A stretch of 64,000 bases of DNA from Burkholderia pseudomultivorans (GTDB lineage: Bacteria > Pseudomonadota > Gammaproteobacteria > Burkholderiales > Burkholderiaceae), in contig NZ_CP013378.1 in the NCBI RefSeq assembly GCF_001718415.1, forward strand, positions 2,294,001 through 2,358,000, written 5' to 3'. Positions 28,527 through 37,021 of the stretch are shown here, in pieces. The notes below the pieces were generated by a model. That model saw nothing but the letters and a program-made list of their open reading frames with translations, had not been told where the DNA came from and made no database searches. The translations under genes were made by a program, and so were the position numbers. The stretch's first letter is position 1; every line of letters begins with the position of its first letter.

Positions 28527-28581
28527 GGTCGGGCGCGGGAGCGGTCGAACCGACAGTGTATCGCTCGCGCGCAGGCGCGGC

Positions 28582-29064
28582 TTACTTGACCGGAATCGTC
28601 GTGCCGGCCGGCATCGGCACCGCGGTGACCGAGTTTTTCGGGCTGCCGCTGACGATGCGGTCGCTGTAGGTCAGGTAGACGAGCGTGTTGCGCTTCTTGT
28701 CGACCACGCGCACGACATGCAGCGTCTTGAAGATGAACGACATGCGTTCGCTGAACACGTCGGTCTGCTGTTTGAGCGGTTCCTTGAAGCTGATCGGGCC
28801 GACCTGGCGGCACGCGATCGACGCTTCGCTCGGATCCTCGGCGACGCCGAGCGTGCCCTTGATGCCGCCGGTGCGCGCGCGCGACACGTAGCAGGTCACG
28901 CCGCTCACGAGCGGGTCGTCGTACGCTTCGACGACCACCCGATCGGAGCCCGTCACGCGGAAATGAGTGTTGACGCTGCCGACTTCCTCCGCATGCGCGA
29001 GCGGCGCGGCGGCAAAGGCGGAGACGAGGAGGGCGGACGCGGCGGAAAGGAAACGGTGCTTCAT
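28582..29064 (-). CDS. creA: CreA-family periplasmic protein
   Basis: 160 aa. It has a Sec signal peptide (MKHRFLSAASALLVSAFAAAPLAHA). Conserved CreA blocks are FRVTGSDRVVVEAYDDPLVSGVTCYVSRA, SEASIACRQVGPI and YLTYSDRIVSGSPKNSVTAVP. Two Cys residues (VTCYV and ACRQ) could form a disulfide. The biochemical role of CreA is unknown. It is not next to creBCD here. It is followed on the opposite side by the tRNA-Asn pair. Confidence 0.88.
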   Translation of the reverse strand: MKHRFLSAASALLVSAFAAAPLAHAEEVGSVNTHFRVTGSDRVVVEAYDDPLVSGVTCYVSRARTGGIKGTLGVAEDPSEASIACRQVGPISFKEPLKQQTDVFSERMSFIFKTLHVVRVVDKKRNTLVYLTYSDRIVSGSPKNSVTAVPMPAGTTIPVK

Positions 29065-29141
29065 CGACGGAACCGGAGGCGAATGCGGGACAGAAACTCT
29101 AGCATGCGCGACACCGGGCGGCGGAACGGCACCGGAAAAAC

Positions 29142-29168
29142 AAAAGGCCCGTCGAATGACGGGCCTTT
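29142..29168 (-). terminator. Terminator after the tRNA-Asn pair
   Basis: On the minus strand AAAGGCCCGTC pairs with GACGGGCCTTT around an ATTC loop, followed by TTGTTTTT. It lies 7 bp after the CCA of the second tRNA. Confidence 0.88.
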
Positions 29169-29175
29169 CGCTGTC

Positions 29176-29251
29176 TGGCTCCCCGACCTGGGCTCGAACC
29201 AGGGACCTACGGATTAACAGTCCGGCGCTCTACCGACTGAGCTATCGGGGA
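29176..29251 (-). tRNA. tRNA-Asn (GTT), second copy
   Basis: 76 nt including encoded CCA. The acceptor TCCCCGA pairs with TCGGGGA, then discriminator G. The anticodon loop contains CTGTTAA, giving anticodon GTT (Asn). The T-loop GGTTCGAGC is present. It is identical in sequence to the copy at 29322-29397, with a 70-bp spacer. Confidence 0.96.
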
Positions 29252-29284
29252 ATAAATCGGTACATCTGCAGTTGCGTTGTCACT

Positions 29285-29309
29285 AAAAAACCCGTCTACC
29301 TGCAACGGG
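29285..29309 (-). terminator. Weak hairpin with T-run between the two tRNA-Asn genes
   Basis: On the minus strand CCCGT pairs with ACGGG around a 9-base loop, followed by six T. The stem is only 5 bp, so at most it gives partial termination or helps processing of the tandem transcript. Confidence 0.4.
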
Positions 29310-29321
29310 CCTTGGTGTTTT

Positions 29322-29397
29322 TGGCTCCCCGACCTGGGCTCGAACCAGGGACCTACGGATTAACAGTCCGGCGCTCTACCGACTGAGCTATCGGGGA
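29322..29397 (-). tRNA. tRNA-Asn (GTT), first copy
   Basis: 76 nt with encoded CCA and anticodon GTT. It is base-for-base identical to the second copy. Its 5' end is about 20 bases after the expected transcription start of the near-consensus promoter at 29424-29452. Confidence 0.96.
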
Positions 29398-29423
29398 ACA
29401 AACAACAACAGCAGAGAAACGAG

Positions 29424-29452
29424 ATTGTATGGAGCGTTGGCTAACCTGTCAA
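29424..29452 (-). promoter_or_regulatory. Near-consensus sigma-70 promoter for the tRNA-Asn genes
   Basis: On the minus strand TTGACA (29452-29447) is followed after 17 bases by TACAAT (29429-29424). This fits a strong stable-RNA promoter. Confidence 0.9.
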
Positions 29453-29502
29453 TACTTTTGAGCGACGATGCTCAAAAAATTTTTTGCAGGCCCGCCGTTC
29501 GA

Positions 29503-29826
29503 TCAGCGCTCGAGCAGGTGCAGCTTGTCCTGCACGTCCTTCCACTCGTCCGCGTCGGCCGGCGCCGGCTTCGTCTTCGTGATCGACGGCCAGTTCTTCG
29601 CCAGCTCGGCATTCAGCGCGGTGAACTGTTGCTGGTCGCCCGGAACGTCTTCTTCGGCATAGATCGCATTGGTCGGGCACTCGGCCACGCACACGGCGCA
29701 GTCGATGCACTCGTCCGGATCGATGGCGAGAAAGTTGGGACCTTCACGGAAGCAATCCACCGGGCACACATCCACGCAATCCGTGTATTTGCACTTGATG
29801 CAGCCTTCGGTCACAACGTGAGTCAT
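29503..29826 (-). CDS. fdxA: Seven-iron ferredoxin FdxA
   Basis: 107 aa, the FdxA length. Cys at 9, 12, 17, 21 and 25 occur in [32 protein letters not shown] supplies the 4Fe-4S ligands of the second cluster. The arrangement is that of a [3Fe-4S][4Fe-4S] ferredoxin as in Azotobacter FdI, acting in electron transfer. The ATG at 29826 has an AGGAG site. The last 45 residues form the usual C-terminal extension. Confidence 0.95.
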   Translation of the reverse strand: MTHVVTEGCIKCKYTDCVDVCPVDCFREGPNFLAIDPDECIDCAVCVAECPTNAIYAEEDVPGDQQQFTALNAELAKNWPSITKTKPAPADADEWKDVQDKLHLLER

Positions 29827-30134
29827 TAAAACGCTCCTGCTTGGCGGTGTCGGTATATATGGGGTGGCGTTTGCGCCAAAAGCGGCATTGTAACTGAAGC
29901 GCAAAACCCGCATGGGCTGGTCGGCTTTCCGGCTTATACCGTTTCGTGATTAGTTTATGGAACATCGCCCGGGAAGCGTGTCCGGTACCGCCGGCGCCGC
30001 GCGCGGCGCGCGCGTGCGACGCGACGGGGGGAGGCGGTTTCACGATGGTCGGGCACGCATTCGGGTAACATGGCCGACAGGCCGGGCGGCGCGCGGTGCG
30101 CCGACCCTGTCACGCTACTGGCGGTGCCGTCATC
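29827..30134. other. Divergent intergenic region fdxA/pncB, 308 bp
   Basis: No gene was found. It must hold promoters for fdxA (-) and pncB (+). TATATA-like sequence near 29855 (minus-strand ATATATACC, preceded by TTGGCG) is a possible fdxA promoter. No pncB promoter could be assigned. Confidence 0.5.
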
Positions 30135-31334
30135 ATGATCATCACTTCGCTGCTCGACACGGATCTCTACAAATTCACGATGATGCAGGTCGTCCTGCAT
30201 CACTTCCCGGCCGCAAGCGTCGAATATCGTTTCAAGTGCCGCACGCCCGGCGTCGATCTCGTGCCGTACATCGACGAGATCCGCGACGAGGTGCGCGGGC
30301 TGTGCGCGCTGCGGTTCTCCGACGTCGAACTCGACTACCTGCGGCGGATGCGCTTCATCAAGAGCGACTTCATCGATTTCCTCGCGCTGTTCCACCTGAA
30401 CGAGAAGTACATTTCGATCACGCCTTCGCCGAAGGGCAACGGCGAGATCGACATCGAGATCAAGGGCCCGTGGCTGCACACGATCCTGTTCGAGATTCCG
30501 GTGCTCGCGATCGTCAACGAAGTCTATTTCCGCAACACGCAGAGCACGCCCGACTATCGCGAAGGCCGCGAACGGATGCGCGAGAAGATCAAGCTGCTCG
30601 GCGCGAAACCCGAATTCGCCGACTGCAAGATTGCCGACTACGGCACGCGCCGGCGCTTCTCGAAGGTCTGGCACGAGGAGGTCGCGCTGACGCTGCGCGA
30701 CGGGCTCGGCCCGCAGTTCGCGGGCACCAGCAACGTGTTCTACGCGATGAAGCACGGCCTCACGCCGCTCGGCACGATGGCGCACGAATACCTGCAGGCC
30801 TGCCAGGCGCTCGGCCCGCGGCTGCGCGATTCGCAGACCTACGGCTTCGAGATGTGGGCGAAGGAATACCGCGGCGATCTCGGGATCGCGCTGTCGGACG
30901 TCTACGGGATGGACGCGTTCCTGAACGACTTCGACATGTACTTCTGCAAGCTGTTCGACGGCGCGCGCCACGACTCGGGCGACCCGTTCGAGTGGGGCGA
31001 GCGGATGATCCGCCATTACGAGGCGAACCGCTGCGACCCGCGTACCAAGGTGCTGGTGTTCTCGGACGCGCTCGACATCCCGAAGGTCCTGCAGTTGTAC
31101 GAACGGTTCCGCGGCCGCTGCAAGCTCGCGTTCGGCGTCGGCACGAACCTGACCAACGACCTCGGCTACGTGCCGCTGCAGATCGTGATCAAGATGGTTC
31201 GCTGCAACGGCCAGCCGGTCGCGAAGCTGTCGGATTCGCCGGGCAAGAGCATGTGCGACGACAAGGCGTATCTCGCGTACCTGCGCCAGGTGTTCGGCAT
31301 CGCGCAGCCGGTGGACGACGACGCGTCGAAGTAG
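30135..31334 (+). CDS. pncB: Nicotinate phosphoribosyltransferase
   Basis: 399 aa, the length of E. coli PncB. It converts nicotinate and PRPP to nicotinate mononucleotide in NAD salvage, with ATP hydrolysis. The start [23 protein letters not shown] is strongly conserved. [22 protein letters not shown] holds the phosphorylated His, and [13 protein letters not shown] and [12 protein letters not shown] follow. The ATG at 30135 was chosen over a longer in-frame start that adds an unlikely leader. Confidence 0.95.
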   Translation: MIITSLLDTDLYKFTMMQVVLHHFPAASVEYRFKCRTPGVDLVPYIDEIRDEVRGLCALRFSDVELDYLRRMRFIKSDFIDFLALFHLNEKYISITPSPKGNGEIDIEIKGPWLHTILFEIPVLAIVNEVYFRNTQSTPDYREGRERMREKIKLLGAKPEFADCKIADYGTRRRFSKVWHEEVALTLRDGLGPQFAGTSNVFYAMKHGLTPLGTMAHEYLQACQALGPRLRDSQTYGFEMWAKEYRGDLGIALSDVYGMDAFLNDFDMYFCKLFDGARHDSGDPFEWGERMIRHYEANRCDPRTKVLVFSDALDIPKVLQLYERFRGRCKLAFGVGTNLTNDLGYVPLQIVIKMVRCNGQPVAKLSDSPGKSMCDDKAYLAYLRQVFGIAQPVDDDASK

Positions 31335-31422
31335 GCGCCGGCCGTTCGGCCGGAAGTGCGTGACGCAAGGGGCGGCCGGTATAATCCGCGGGTATCGAAC
31401 GCCAACGTCACGAGGACGCTTC

Positions 31423-32085
31423 ATGGACACTTCCGCTGCCCGTCGCAACATCCTCGCGCGCATCCGTGCGGCGCAGGGCCGCGCGGCCGAGCCGGATGCG
31501 GCGGAACGCGACGGCGTCGCCGACTACCTCGCCCGACATCCGCAGGGGCCGCGTCCGCCCGCACCGGCCGATCTCGTCGCCGCATTCGCGCAGGAGGCGG
31601 CCCGCATGGCGACCACCGTCGACGAAGTCGCGGCGCTCGCCGACGTGCCGGCTGCCGTCGCCCGCTATCTGGCCGGGCACGGCTTGCCGACGCGCGCCGT
31701 CGCGTGGCGCACGCTGGCCGAGCTGGACTGGGCGGCCGCGGGGCTGTCCGTCGAATGCCGCAAGCCCGCCGACGGCGATCTCGTCGGCCTGACCGGTTGC
31801 TTTTGCGCGACCGCGGAAACCGGCTCGCTCGTGCTGTTGTCCGGTCCGGACACCTATGCATCCGCGGGCCTGCTGCCGGAAACGCATATCGCGATCGTGC
31901 CGGCATCGCGCATCGTCGCCGGCCACGAGGACGCGTTCGCGCTGATCCGCGCGGAGCGCGGCGAATTGCCGCGTGCGGTCAATTTCGTATCCGGCCCGTC
32001 GCGCACGGGCGACATCGAGCAGACCATCGTGCTGGGTGCGCACGGCCCGTATCGCGTGCACGCGATCGTCGTGCGCGGCGCATGA
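31423..32085 (+). CDS. LutC/YkgG-family protein (orphan lactate-utilisation type)
   Basis: 220 aa DUF162 protein. The LutC fold is seen in ARRNILARIRAAQ, GLTGCFCATAETGSLVLLSGPDTYASAGLLPETHIAIV and SGPSRTGDIEQTIVLGAHGP. LutC normally works with LutA and LutB in L-lactate oxidation, but neither is next to it. TATAAT at 31380 and GAGG before the ATG suggest its own promoter. An NhaD-type antiporter starts 50 bp downstream and may be cotranscribed. Confidence 0.85.
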   Translation: MDTSAARRNILARIRAAQGRAAEPDAAERDGVADYLARHPQGPRPPAPADLVAAFAQEAARMATTVDEVAALADVPAAVARYLAGHGLPTRAVAWRTLAELDWAAAGLSVECRKPADGDLVGLTGCFCATAETGSLVLLSGPDTYASAGLLPETHIAIVPASRIVAGHEDAFALIRAERGELPRAVNFVSGPSRTGDIEQTIVLGAHGPYRVHAIVVRGA

Positions 32086-32135
32086 AGCGCGCGTCGCCTT
32101 CACCGACACTCATCAACAACAAAGGAAGACTCCGC

Positions 32136-33566
32136 ATGAAACGACATGCCGCGTGGGCGGGCATGGCGTCGGGGGCCGCGCTCGGCGCGGTTCCCGCGCT
32201 CGCATCGGCCGCTACACTCGACGGCGCCACGCTGTCCGCACTCTGGGGCATCCCGTTCGCCGGGATCCTGCTGTCCATCGCGCTGTTCCCGCTCGTCGCG
32301 CCGGTGTTCTGGCATCACCATTTCGGCAAGATCGCCGCCGCGTGGGCGGTCGCGTTCCTGGTGCCGTTCGCGTTCGCGTTCGGCGCGGGCACCGCGTTCG
32401 GTACGCTCGTGCACGCGCTGCTCGAGGAATACATTCCGTTCATCGTGCTGCTGACCGCGCTGTATACGGTCGCGGGCGGCATCTGCGTGAACGGCAACCT
32501 GCACGGCACGCCGAAGCTCAATACCGCGATCCTCGCGCTCGGCACGCTGCTCGCGAGCGTGATGGGCACGACCGGCGCCGCGATGCTGCTGATCCGGCCG
32601 CTGCTGCGCGCGAACGACAACCGCAAGCACGTCGTGCATGTCGTGATCTTCTTCATCTTCCTCGTCGCGAACGCGGGCGGCTCGCTGTCGCCGCTCGGCG
32701 ATCCGCCGCTGTTCCTCGGCTTCCTGAACGGCGTGAGCTTCTTCTGGACGACCACCCACCTCGCGCTGCCGATGCTGTTCATCTGCGCGGTGCTGCTGGC
32801 GCTGTTCTTCGCGCTCGACACGTATTTCTACCGGAAGGGCGGCGAGGAGCGGCCGGCCGCGCTCGACCCGACGCCCGACGGCGTCGCGCTGTCGATCGAC
32901 GGCAAGATCAACTTCGTGCTGCTCGCGGCCGTGGTCGGTCTCGTGCTGATGAGCGGCGTCTGGAAGCCGGGCATCACGTTCGACGTGTGGGGGACGCACG
33001 TCGCGCTGCAGAATCTCGTGCGCGACGTCGCGCTGCTCGGCGTGACGCTCGCGTCGCTCGCGCTGACGCCGCGCTCCGCGCGCGAGGGCAACGCGTTCAA
33101 CTGGGCGCCGATCGAGGAAGTCGCGAAACTGTTCGCGGGGATCTTCGTGACGATCGCGCCGGTGATCGTGATCCTGCGCGCGGGCGCGGACGGCGCGTTC
33201 GCGCAGATCGTCCATCTCGTCACCGGGCCGGACGGCCGGCCGATCGACGCGATGTACTTCTGGGCGACGGGCCTGCTGTCGTCGTTCCTCGACAACGCGC
33301 CGACCTACCTGGTGTTCTTCAACCTCGCGGGCGGCGACGCGCAGACGCTGATGACGACCGGCGCGACGACGCTCGCGGCGATTTCCGCCGGCGCGGTGTT
33401 CATGGGCGCGAACAGCTATATCGGCAACGCGCCGAACTTCATGGTGAAGGCGATCGCGGAGTCGCGCGGCGTGAGGATGCCGAGCTTTTTCGCGTATCTC
33501 GGCTGGGCGGTCGTCGTATTGGTACCGGTGTTCGTGCTGACGTCGTGGATCTTCTTCACGGCGTAG
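32136..33566 (+). CDS. NhaD-type sodium:proton antiporter
   Basis: 476 aa of the ion-transporter superfamily. A signal-like first helix is followed by many transmembrane segments: GIPFAGILLSIALFPLVAP, ANAGGSLSPLGDPPLFLGFLNGVSFFW, WATGLLSSFLDNAPTYLVFFNLAGG and ISAGAVFMGANSYIGNAPNFMVKA. The polar GDPP and SFLDNAPTY segments are the paired transport motifs. It likely exports Na+ in exchange for protons. Ribosome site AAAGGAAGA precedes the ATG. Confidence 0.88.
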   Translation: MKRHAAWAGMASGAALGAVPALASAATLDGATLSALWGIPFAGILLSIALFPLVAPVFWHHHFGKIAAAWAVAFLVPFAFAFGAGTAFGTLVHALLEEYIPFIVLLTALYTVAGGICVNGNLHGTPKLNTAILALGTLLASVMGTTGAAMLLIRPLLRANDNRKHVVHVVIFFIFLVANAGGSLSPLGDPPLFLGFLNGVSFFWTTTHLALPMLFICAVLLALFFALDTYFYRKGGEERPAALDPTPDGVALSIDGKINFVLLAAVVGLVLMSGVWKPGITFDVWGTHVALQNLVRDVALLGVTLASLALTPRSAREGNAFNWAPIEEVAKLFAGIFVTIAPVIVILRAGADGAFAQIVHLVTGPDGRPIDAMYFWATGLLSSFLDNAPTYLVFFNLAGGDAQTLMTTGATTLAAISAGAVFMGANSYIGNAPNFMVKAIAESRGVRMPSFFAYLGWAVVVLVPVFVLTSWIFFTA

Positions 33567-33647
33567 GCTGACAAATTTCAACCCGCGCGGGCGGTCCCGG
33601 CGGCGCATGGCGCGCCGGGGCGCGGTCCGCGGCATGCGGAGATGGCG

Positions 33648-34637
33648 ATGCAGAAGATTCTGGTCGCACGTCCGATCTTTCCGGACGTGATCGAGCGGCT
33701 CGAGCAGTATTTCGAGGTCGATTGGAACAATGGCGATGCCCTCGCACCCGACGCGCTCGCCGCGCGCCTGGCCGACAAGGACGGCGCGCTGACGGCGGGC
33801 GATCCGGTCGGCGCGGCGACGCTCGCGGCGGCGCCGCGGCTGCGCGTCGTGTCGAACATGGCGGTCGGCTACAACAACTTCGACATGGCGGCGTTCAACG
33901 CGGCGAACGTGCTCGGCACCAACACGCCGGACGTGCTGAACGAGTCGACGGCCGATTTCGGCTGGGCGCTGATGATGGCGGCCGCGCGCCGGATCGCCGA
34001 GTCGGAGCACTGGCTGCGCGCCGGTCACTGGCGGAAGTGGGCGTACGACGGCTTTCTCGGCAGCGACATCTACGGCTCGACGCTCGGCGTGATCGGCATG
34101 GGCCGCATCGGCCAGGCGCTCGCGCGGCGTGCGCGCGGCTTCGGGATGCAGGTGCTCTATCACAACCGCTCGCGCGTCGCGCCGGAGATCGAGGCCGAAC
34201 TGAACGCCGAATACGTGTCGAAGGACGCGCTGCTCGCGCGCGCCGATCACGTCGTGCTCGTGCTGCCGTATACGAAGGAGAACCATCACACGATCGGCGC
34301 GGCCGAACTCGCGAAGATGAAGCCCACCGCGACGCTGACGAACATCGCGCGCGGCGGGATCGTCGACGACGCGGCGCTGGCCGTCGCACTGCGCGACGGG
34401 ACGATCGCCGCGGCCGGCCTCGACGTGTACGAAGGCGAGCCGACCGTGCATCCGGCGCTGCTCGAAGTGCCGAACGTCGTGCTGACGCCGCACATCGCGA
34501 GCGCGACCGAAAAGACCCGTCGCGCGATGGCCAATCTCGCCGCCGACAACCTGATCGCCGCGCTGGGCGAAGGGCCGCGCGCGGGGCAGCCGCCGAATCC
34601 GATCAACCCTGACGTGATCGGGAAGCCGCGCGCATGA
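33648..34637 (+). CDS. D-2-hydroxyacid dehydrogenase (glyoxylate/hydroxypyruvate/gluconate reductase type)
   Basis: 329 aa NAD(P)-dependent enzyme. Rossmann motif GVIGMGRIGQALARRA lies near residue 147, and SNMAVGYNNFD and catalytic Arg/Glu/His in NIARGGIVDDAAL, GLDVYEGEP and TPHIASAT are present. It belongs to the GhrB/TkrA group; 2-ketogluconate versus hydroxypyruvate preference cannot be told from sequence. GGAG at 33638-33641 is well spaced for the ATG at 33648 but not for the ATG at 33642. The end overlaps rmuC by 4 bp (ATGA). Confidence 0.88.
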   Translation: MQKILVARPIFPDVIERLEQYFEVDWNNGDALAPDALAARLADKDGALTAGDPVGAATLAAAPRLRVVSNMAVGYNNFDMAAFNAANVLGTNTPDVLNESTADFGWALMMAAARRIAESEHWLRAGHWRKWAYDGFLGSDIYGSTLGVIGMGRIGQALARRARGFGMQVLYHNRSRVAPEIEAELNAEYVSKDALLARADHVVLVLPYTKENHHTIGAAELAKMKPTATLTNIARGGIVDDAALAVALRDGTIAAAGLDVYEGEPTVHPALLEVPNVVLTPHIASATEKTRRAMANLAADNLIAALGEGPRAGQPPNPINPDVIGKPRA

Positions 34638-36121
34638 CGATCACGTTGTTGCTGGCGACGCTCGTCGTGCTGGCCGTCGCGCTGGCGGTGGCGATCGTCG
34701 CGATCGTGCGCGGCGGCGGCCGCCACGACGACGCGGCCATGCTCGGCGACCAGATCGAGGACGCCGCGCACGCGCAGGCGCGCGCGGTCGAGCGGCTCGA
34801 ACGCGAGCTGCGCGGCGAGATCGTCGAGAACGCGCGCGGTTCGCGCACCGAGCTGGCCGGCAGTTTCGCGCAGCTTCAGCAAACGCTCGCCGCGCAGCTG
34901 ACGAGCGTCGCGACCGTGCAGAACAACCAGATCGAGGGCTTCGCGCAGCAGCTCGGCAAGCTCGTCGCGGGCAACGCGCAGCAGTTCGACGCGATGCGCG
35001 AGAGCGTGCAGCGCCAGGCGCAGCAGGCGCGCGAGGAGCAGACGGCCGCGCTGCGGCTGTTCGGCGACACGCTGCACCGGCAGCTCACGCAGCTGACCGA
35101 GGCGAACGACCGCCGGATCGGCGAGGTGCGTGCGACGCTCGAACAGCGGCTGAAGGAAATCGAGACGAACAACGCGGCGAAGCTCGAGGAAATGCGCCGC
35201 ACCGTCGATGAGAAGCTGCACGCGACGCTCGAGCAGCGGCTCGGCGAATCGTTCAAGCTCGTGTCGGACCGGCTCGAACAGGTGCATCGCGGCCTCGGCG
35301 AGATGCAGACGCTGGCGGCCGGCGTCGGCGACCTGAAGAAGGTGCTGACCAACGTGAAGACGCGCGGCACCTGGGGCGAAGTGCAGCTCGAGGCGCTGCT
35401 CGAACAGATGCTGACGCCCGACCAGTATGCGAAGAACGTCGCGACGGTGCCGAAGAGCAGCGAGCGCGTCGAATTCGCGATCCGGCTGCCGGGCCGCGAC
35501 GCCGGCGCGCGCGATGCGGCGCCGGTGTGGCTGCCGATCGACGCGAAATTCCCGCGCGAGGATTACGAGCGGCTGATCGATGCGCAGGAGCGCGCGGATG
35601 CGGTGGCGGTCGAAGACGCGGCGCGCGCGCTCGAGGCGCGCGTGCGGCTCGAGGCGCGCACGATCGCCGAGAAGTACGTCGCGCCACCGCACACGACCGA
35701 TTTCGCGCTGCTGTTCCTGCCGACCGAAGGGCTTTACGCGGAGATCCTACGTCGTCCGGGGCTGACCGACCTGCTGCAGCGCGACTACCGCGTGACGGTG
35801 GCCGGCCCGACCACGCTGACCGCGCTGCTGAACAGCCTGCAGATGGGGTTCCGCACGCTGGCGATCGAGAAGCGCTCGAGCGAGGTGTGGCAGGTGCTCG
35901 GCGCGGTGAAGACGGAGTTCGGCAAGTTCGGCGACGTGCTCGCGCGCACCAAGTCGCAGCTCGAAACGGTCACGCGCTCGATCGAAGCCGCCGAGCAGCG
36001 CACGCGCGTGATGAACCGCAAGCTGAAGCAGGTCGAGGCGCTGCCGGGCGACGCGGCAGGCGGCTTGCTCGGCGCGGAAGCGGCCGACGCAGCGGAAGGG
36101 GCCGACGCGGACGAAGCCTGA
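34634..36121 (+). CDS. rmuC: DNA recombination protein RmuC
   Basis: 495 aa. An N-terminal membrane helix (LLLATLVVLAVALAVAIVAIV) is followed by a long coiled-coil (about 40-230). The RmuC nuclease-like core follows: VKTRGTWGEVQLEALLEQMLTPDQY, VWLPIDAKFPREDYERLIDA, and FLPTEGLYAEILRRPGL. It limits inversion between short repeats in E. coli. It is coupled to the dehydrogenase upstream by a 4-bp ATGA overlap. The C-terminal 60 residues are Ala/Glu-rich. Confidence 0.92.
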   Translation: MTITLLLATLVVLAVALAVAIVAIVRGGGRHDDAAMLGDQIEDAAHAQARAVERLERELRGEIVENARGSRTELAGSFAQLQQTLAAQLTSVATVQNNQIEGFAQQLGKLVAGNAQQFDAMRESVQRQAQQAREEQTAALRLFGDTLHRQLTQLTEANDRRIGEVRATLEQRLKEIETNNAAKLEEMRRTVDEKLHATLEQRLGESFKLVSDRLEQVHRGLGEMQTLAAGVGDLKKVLTNVKTRGTWGEVQLEALLEQMLTPDQYAKNVATVPKSSERVEFAIRLPGRDAGARDAAPVWLPIDAKFPREDYERLIDAQERADAVAVEDAARALEARVRLEARTIAEKYVAPPHTTDFALLFLPTEGLYAEILRRPGLTDLLQRDYRVTVAGPTTLTALLNSLQMGFRTLAIEKRSSEVWQVLGAVKTEFGKFGDVLARTKSQLETVTRSIEAAEQRTRVMNRKLKQVEALPGDAAGGLLGAEAADAAEGADADEA

Positions 36122-36152
36122 TGCTCGCCGCGACGCAAGGCCGGCCCGGCCG

Positions 36153-36193
36153 AAAGCGCCCGAACCGGCTCGCGCCGATCGGGCGCTTTTCTG
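36153..36193. terminator. Bidirectional terminator after rmuC
   Basis: AAAGCGCCCGA (36153-36163) pairs with TCGGGCGCTTT (36179-36189), followed by TCTGTTT. It lies between convergent rmuC and the GNAT gene. Confidence 0.85.
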
Positions 36194-36224
36194 TTTGCGG
36201 AGGCCGAAGGGCGGCGCCTGCCGC

Positions 36225-36710
36225 TCAACGTCCGGCGAGCGTGTCCAGCGCGTCGCCCGTCATGCGCACGATGCGCCATTCGGGCAGCACGGTCGCGCCC
36301 ATCTTCTCGTAGAACTCGATCGCCGGCTGGTTCCAGTCGAGCACCGACCATTCGAAGCGTGCGCAGCGGCGCTCGACGGCCAGCGCCGCGAGCCGCTTCA
36401 GCATCGCGGTGCCGAGGCCCGTGCCGCGCTGCGACGGCTGCACGTACAGGTCCTCGAGATACAGGCCGCGGCGGCCGACGAACGTCGAATAGTTGTGGAA
36501 GAACAGCGCGTACGCGACGAGCGCGCCGTCGCGCTCGGCCACCAGCGCTTCGGCGGCGGGATGGGCGCCGAACAGCGCGTCGGCGAGATCGGCCTCGGTC
36601 GCGACGAACAGGTGCGTGAGCTGCTCGAATTCGGCCAGCTCGCGCATCAGCGCGAGCATCGCGCCGACGTCGCGCGCTTCGGCCGCGCGGATCAGCGGCA
36701 TCTCGCTCAC
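36225..36710 (-). CDS. GNAT-family N-acetyltransferase (diamine acetyltransferase-like)
   Basis: 161 aa. The GNAT motif A is YLEDLYVQPSQRGTGLGTAMLKRLAALAVERRC (Q/RxxGxG/A), and the end RFEWSVLDWNQPAIEFYEKMGATVLPEWRIVRM is typical of spermidine/spermine-type acetyltransferases. It transfers acetyl from acetyl-CoA; the substrate is unknown. The start chosen is GTG 36710 because GGAGG lies just upstream. It overlaps the upstream small membrane gene's stop (GTGA); ATG 36701 is an alternative. Confidence 0.85.
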   Translation of the reverse strand: MSEMPLIRAAEARDVGAMLALMRELAEFEQLTHLFVATEADLADALFGAHPAAEALVAERDGALVAYALFFHNYSTFVGRRGLYLEDLYVQPSQRGTGLGTAMLKRLAALAVERRCARFEWSVLDWNQPAIEFYEKMGATVLPEWRIVRMTGDALDTLAGR

Positions 36711-36982
36711 GCTTCCTCCGGCGGATCGGACAGCACGATTTCGATGCCGCCGAAGCGCGATGCGACCCAGTTGTACGCATGGCACGCGATCCACAGCAGC
36801 ACGAAGCCGAGGATCGCATTCAGCAGCAGCGCGCTCAGGATCGTGCTCAGTTCGACCATCCCGTAGCGGACATAGGCGACCAGGATGCCGAGCAGCACGA
36901 TCGGCACGCTGAACGTCAGATAGACGAGGATCAGCGCTTTCGCGGTCTGCCCCGCGGCGATCGACGAGATTTGTTTTTTCAT
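36707..36982 (-). CDS. Small two-helix membrane protein, unknown function
   Basis: 91 aa. It starts with MKKQISSIAAGQTAKALILVYLTFSVPIVLLG and has a second helix at about 45-65 (LSALLLNAILGFVLLWIACHA), with an acidic end. Such proteins are common next to GNAT genes in Burkholderia, but I do not know their function. Translation is coupled to the GNAT gene by the 4-bp GTGA overlap. Confidence 0.72.
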   Translation of the reverse strand: MKKQISSIAAGQTAKALILVYLTFSVPIVLLGILVAYVRYGMVELSTILSALLLNAILGFVLLWIACHAYNWVASRFGGIEIVLSDPPEEA

Positions 36983-37021
36983 GTGCGGATTGCCCCCGTA
37001 GAGAGATGCCGATAGTTGAAT

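Noticed and set aside
31356..33566. A 736-aa frame ending in the NhaD-type protein
   Set aside because: The N-terminal part is a frame-shifted shadow of the LutC-like gene. The antiporter starts at 32136 with a good ribosome site.
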